A stretch of 64,000 nucleotides of DNA from Schlesneria sphaerica (GTDB taxonomy: Bacteria > Planctomycetota > Planctomycetia > Planctomycetales > Planctomycetaceae). The notes beneath the pieces were generated by a model that was not told the DNA's origin, ran no database searches, and saw only the letters and a list, made by a program, of their open reading frames with translations. The position numbers and the translations under genes were made by a program. The stretch lies in the NCBI RefSeq assembly GCF_044336245.1, contig NZ_CP172346.1, positions 1,736,001 to 1,800,000 on the forward strand, read 5' to 3'. Shown here piece by piece: positions 63,205 through 64,000 of this stretch. How positions within the stretch are numbered: the stretch's first letter is position 1; each line of letters starts with the position of its first letter.

Positions 63205-64000
63205 ATGGAGGGCGGTCGAATGGGAGGGATTTCCTTGGACGGTCGGGATGGTGAGTTTATTAAATCCGTTTCGGAGATGCTCTTCCGATTCAGTGGCGAG
63301 GTGTTTCCGAAGCTGGGGGAGTGGGAACGTCGTCTGAAAGGAGACCCGCTGAGTCTGGAAGCCCTTGAGTTGGAAGTCCAGCGGGAGTTCGCGCGGGGTG
63401 CGGGGATGGTCGTGGCGGGCTTGGCATCAGTCGTGATGCAGACACCGGAATTTGCCGCTGCCGCCGAGCAGACGCGACAAGACTATTCGATTCCGCTATC
63501 CAAGGGGCGTGATCGAAAGATGTCGGTTCGGCTTCTGGGGGGCGTGGTCATGTGGATCACGTCGCTTTACTGTGAAGCGAGTCGTCGTCGCGGGAATGGT
63601 CTGCAGAAGGAAGAATCAGTCTCGGGCCTACAGATTGAACAGGTGCAATTCGGGCTGGGAAAGAAAGTCTCTCCCGGGCTGGAGAGTACGGTCTCTCGGC
63701 AGTCGGCTCTGTGTCCCTCGTTTGAACTGGCTTGTGAGGAACTGGAGCGTCAGGGACTGTCGCTCAATCTCAAAACGGTGCGGCGGATTTCTCAGCAGTG
63801 CGGTGAGAAACTGCTGAAGCTACGAACGGCAGAATTGGCCTCCTGGCGTGCTGGAACTTTGGCATCGACAAACGAACTGTCGGGGAAGCGTGTGTCGATC
63901 CAGATCGACGGCGGCCGGACGAAACTCCGTGGAAAACTGCGAGCGGCAACGCCTCATGCAGAACAACTCAACGAAGACGGTTTGATTATCAGTGATGCGC
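63205..64000 (+). CDS. ISKra4-like transposase (partial, runs off the window)
   Basis: An open frame from ATG 63205 (or 63220, which has GGAGG upstream) continues to the window edge, about 265 codons. It encodes an N-terminal helical part (FIKSVSEMLFRFSGEVFPKLGE, EFARGAGMVVAGLAS), then VRLLGGVVMWITSLYC, LNLKTVRRISQQCGE, and SIQIDGGRTKLRGKL, the region containing the first DDE Asp in ISKra4-type transposases. The product is cut off by the end of the window, so its integrity cannot be judged. It marks the left end of an IS whose terminal repeat may lie between 63073 and 63204 but was not recognised. Confidence 0.7.
   Translation, partial: MEGGRMGGISLDGRDGEFIKSVSEMLFRFSGEVFPKLGEWERRLKGDPLSLEALELEVQREFARGAGMVVAGLASVVMQTPEFAAAAEQTRQDYSIPLSKGRDRKMSVRLLGGVVMWITSLYCEASRRRGNGLQKEESVSGLQIEQVQFGLGKKVSPGLESTVSRQSALCPSFELACEELERQGLSLNLKTVRRISQQCGEKLLKLRTAELASWRAGTLASTNELSGKRVSIQIDGGRTKLRGKLRAATPHAEQLNEDGLIISDA

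Noticed and set aside
63452..63817. Plus-strand open frame of 121 codons near the right edge
   Set aside because: It is an out-of-frame shadow of the ISKra4-like transposase, which starts at 63205 and runs off the window.

Overview
The window looks like a chromosomal segment of a planctomycete, probably family Planctomycetaceae. This is inferred from family content: a DUF1501 protein paired with a PSD1/planctomycete-cytochrome-C protein, two DUF1559 prepilin-like proteins each followed by a small lipoprotein, a LEPR-type signal on a giant cadherin protein, a sulfatase next to a formylglycine-generating enzyme, a one-component Ser/Thr kinase sensor, the tetrahydromethanopterin-linked C1 gene fhcA, and the futalosine-pathway gene mqnD. 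The genus cannot be fixed from the sequence alone. No tRNA, rRNA or CRISPR array was recognised.

Layout. 0-5 kb: the 3' end of an upstream gene with a strong terminator, then the DUF1501/PSCyt pair on the minus strand. 5-7 kb: an IS3-family insertion sequence whose orfB is broken by what looks like one extra A in an A-run. 7-8.7 kb: DUF1559 protein plus lipoprotein. 9.1-16.2 kb: a compact minus-strand operon of a large membrane-anchored exported protein, an ABC ATPase, an ABC-2 permease and a HEAT-repeat protein. 16.8-19.6 kb: two tandem paralogous membrane acyltransferase-like proteins. 19.8-29.2 kb: class C beta-lactamase-like serine hydrolase, rsmB, a small gene with fhcA, an exported unknown protein, a beta-propeller protein and an exported HAD phosphatase.

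29.4-32.5 kb holds the sulfatase and its likely maturase. 32.8-39.1 kb is a roughly 2,100-residue protein of eight cadherin-like and eight further related repeats. 39.5-43.9 kb: a sodium/solute symporter with an aldolase of the DHDPS/NAL family, mqnD, and an anti-sigma-like protein. 44-50.3 kb: rpsD, a SNF2 helicase, a hypothetical protein and a kinase/Cache receptor. 50.8-54.5 kb: a small secreted Cys protein, the second DUF1559/lipoprotein pair, and a DUF2171 protein. 54.9-63 kb: a UvrD-type helicase, VOC-family and DHFR-like proteins, an exported PRC-barrel protein and an exported large-subunit catalase. The window ends inside an ISKra4-like transposase gene.

The modules that work together most clearly are sulfatase/FGE (activation of a Cys-type sulfatase), the four-gene ABC operon (envelope transport or surface function), symporter/aldolase (uptake and cleavage of a keto acid or amino sugar acid), and the DUF1559/lipoprotein pairs (cell surface). 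Many intergenic regions carry long perfect stem-loops, some with T-tracts and some without, which probably mark transcript ends. I did not find a clear-cut novel defence or mobile system. The most unusual items are the HEAT/ABC operon, the isolated fhcA, the giant repeat protein and the frameshifted IS.
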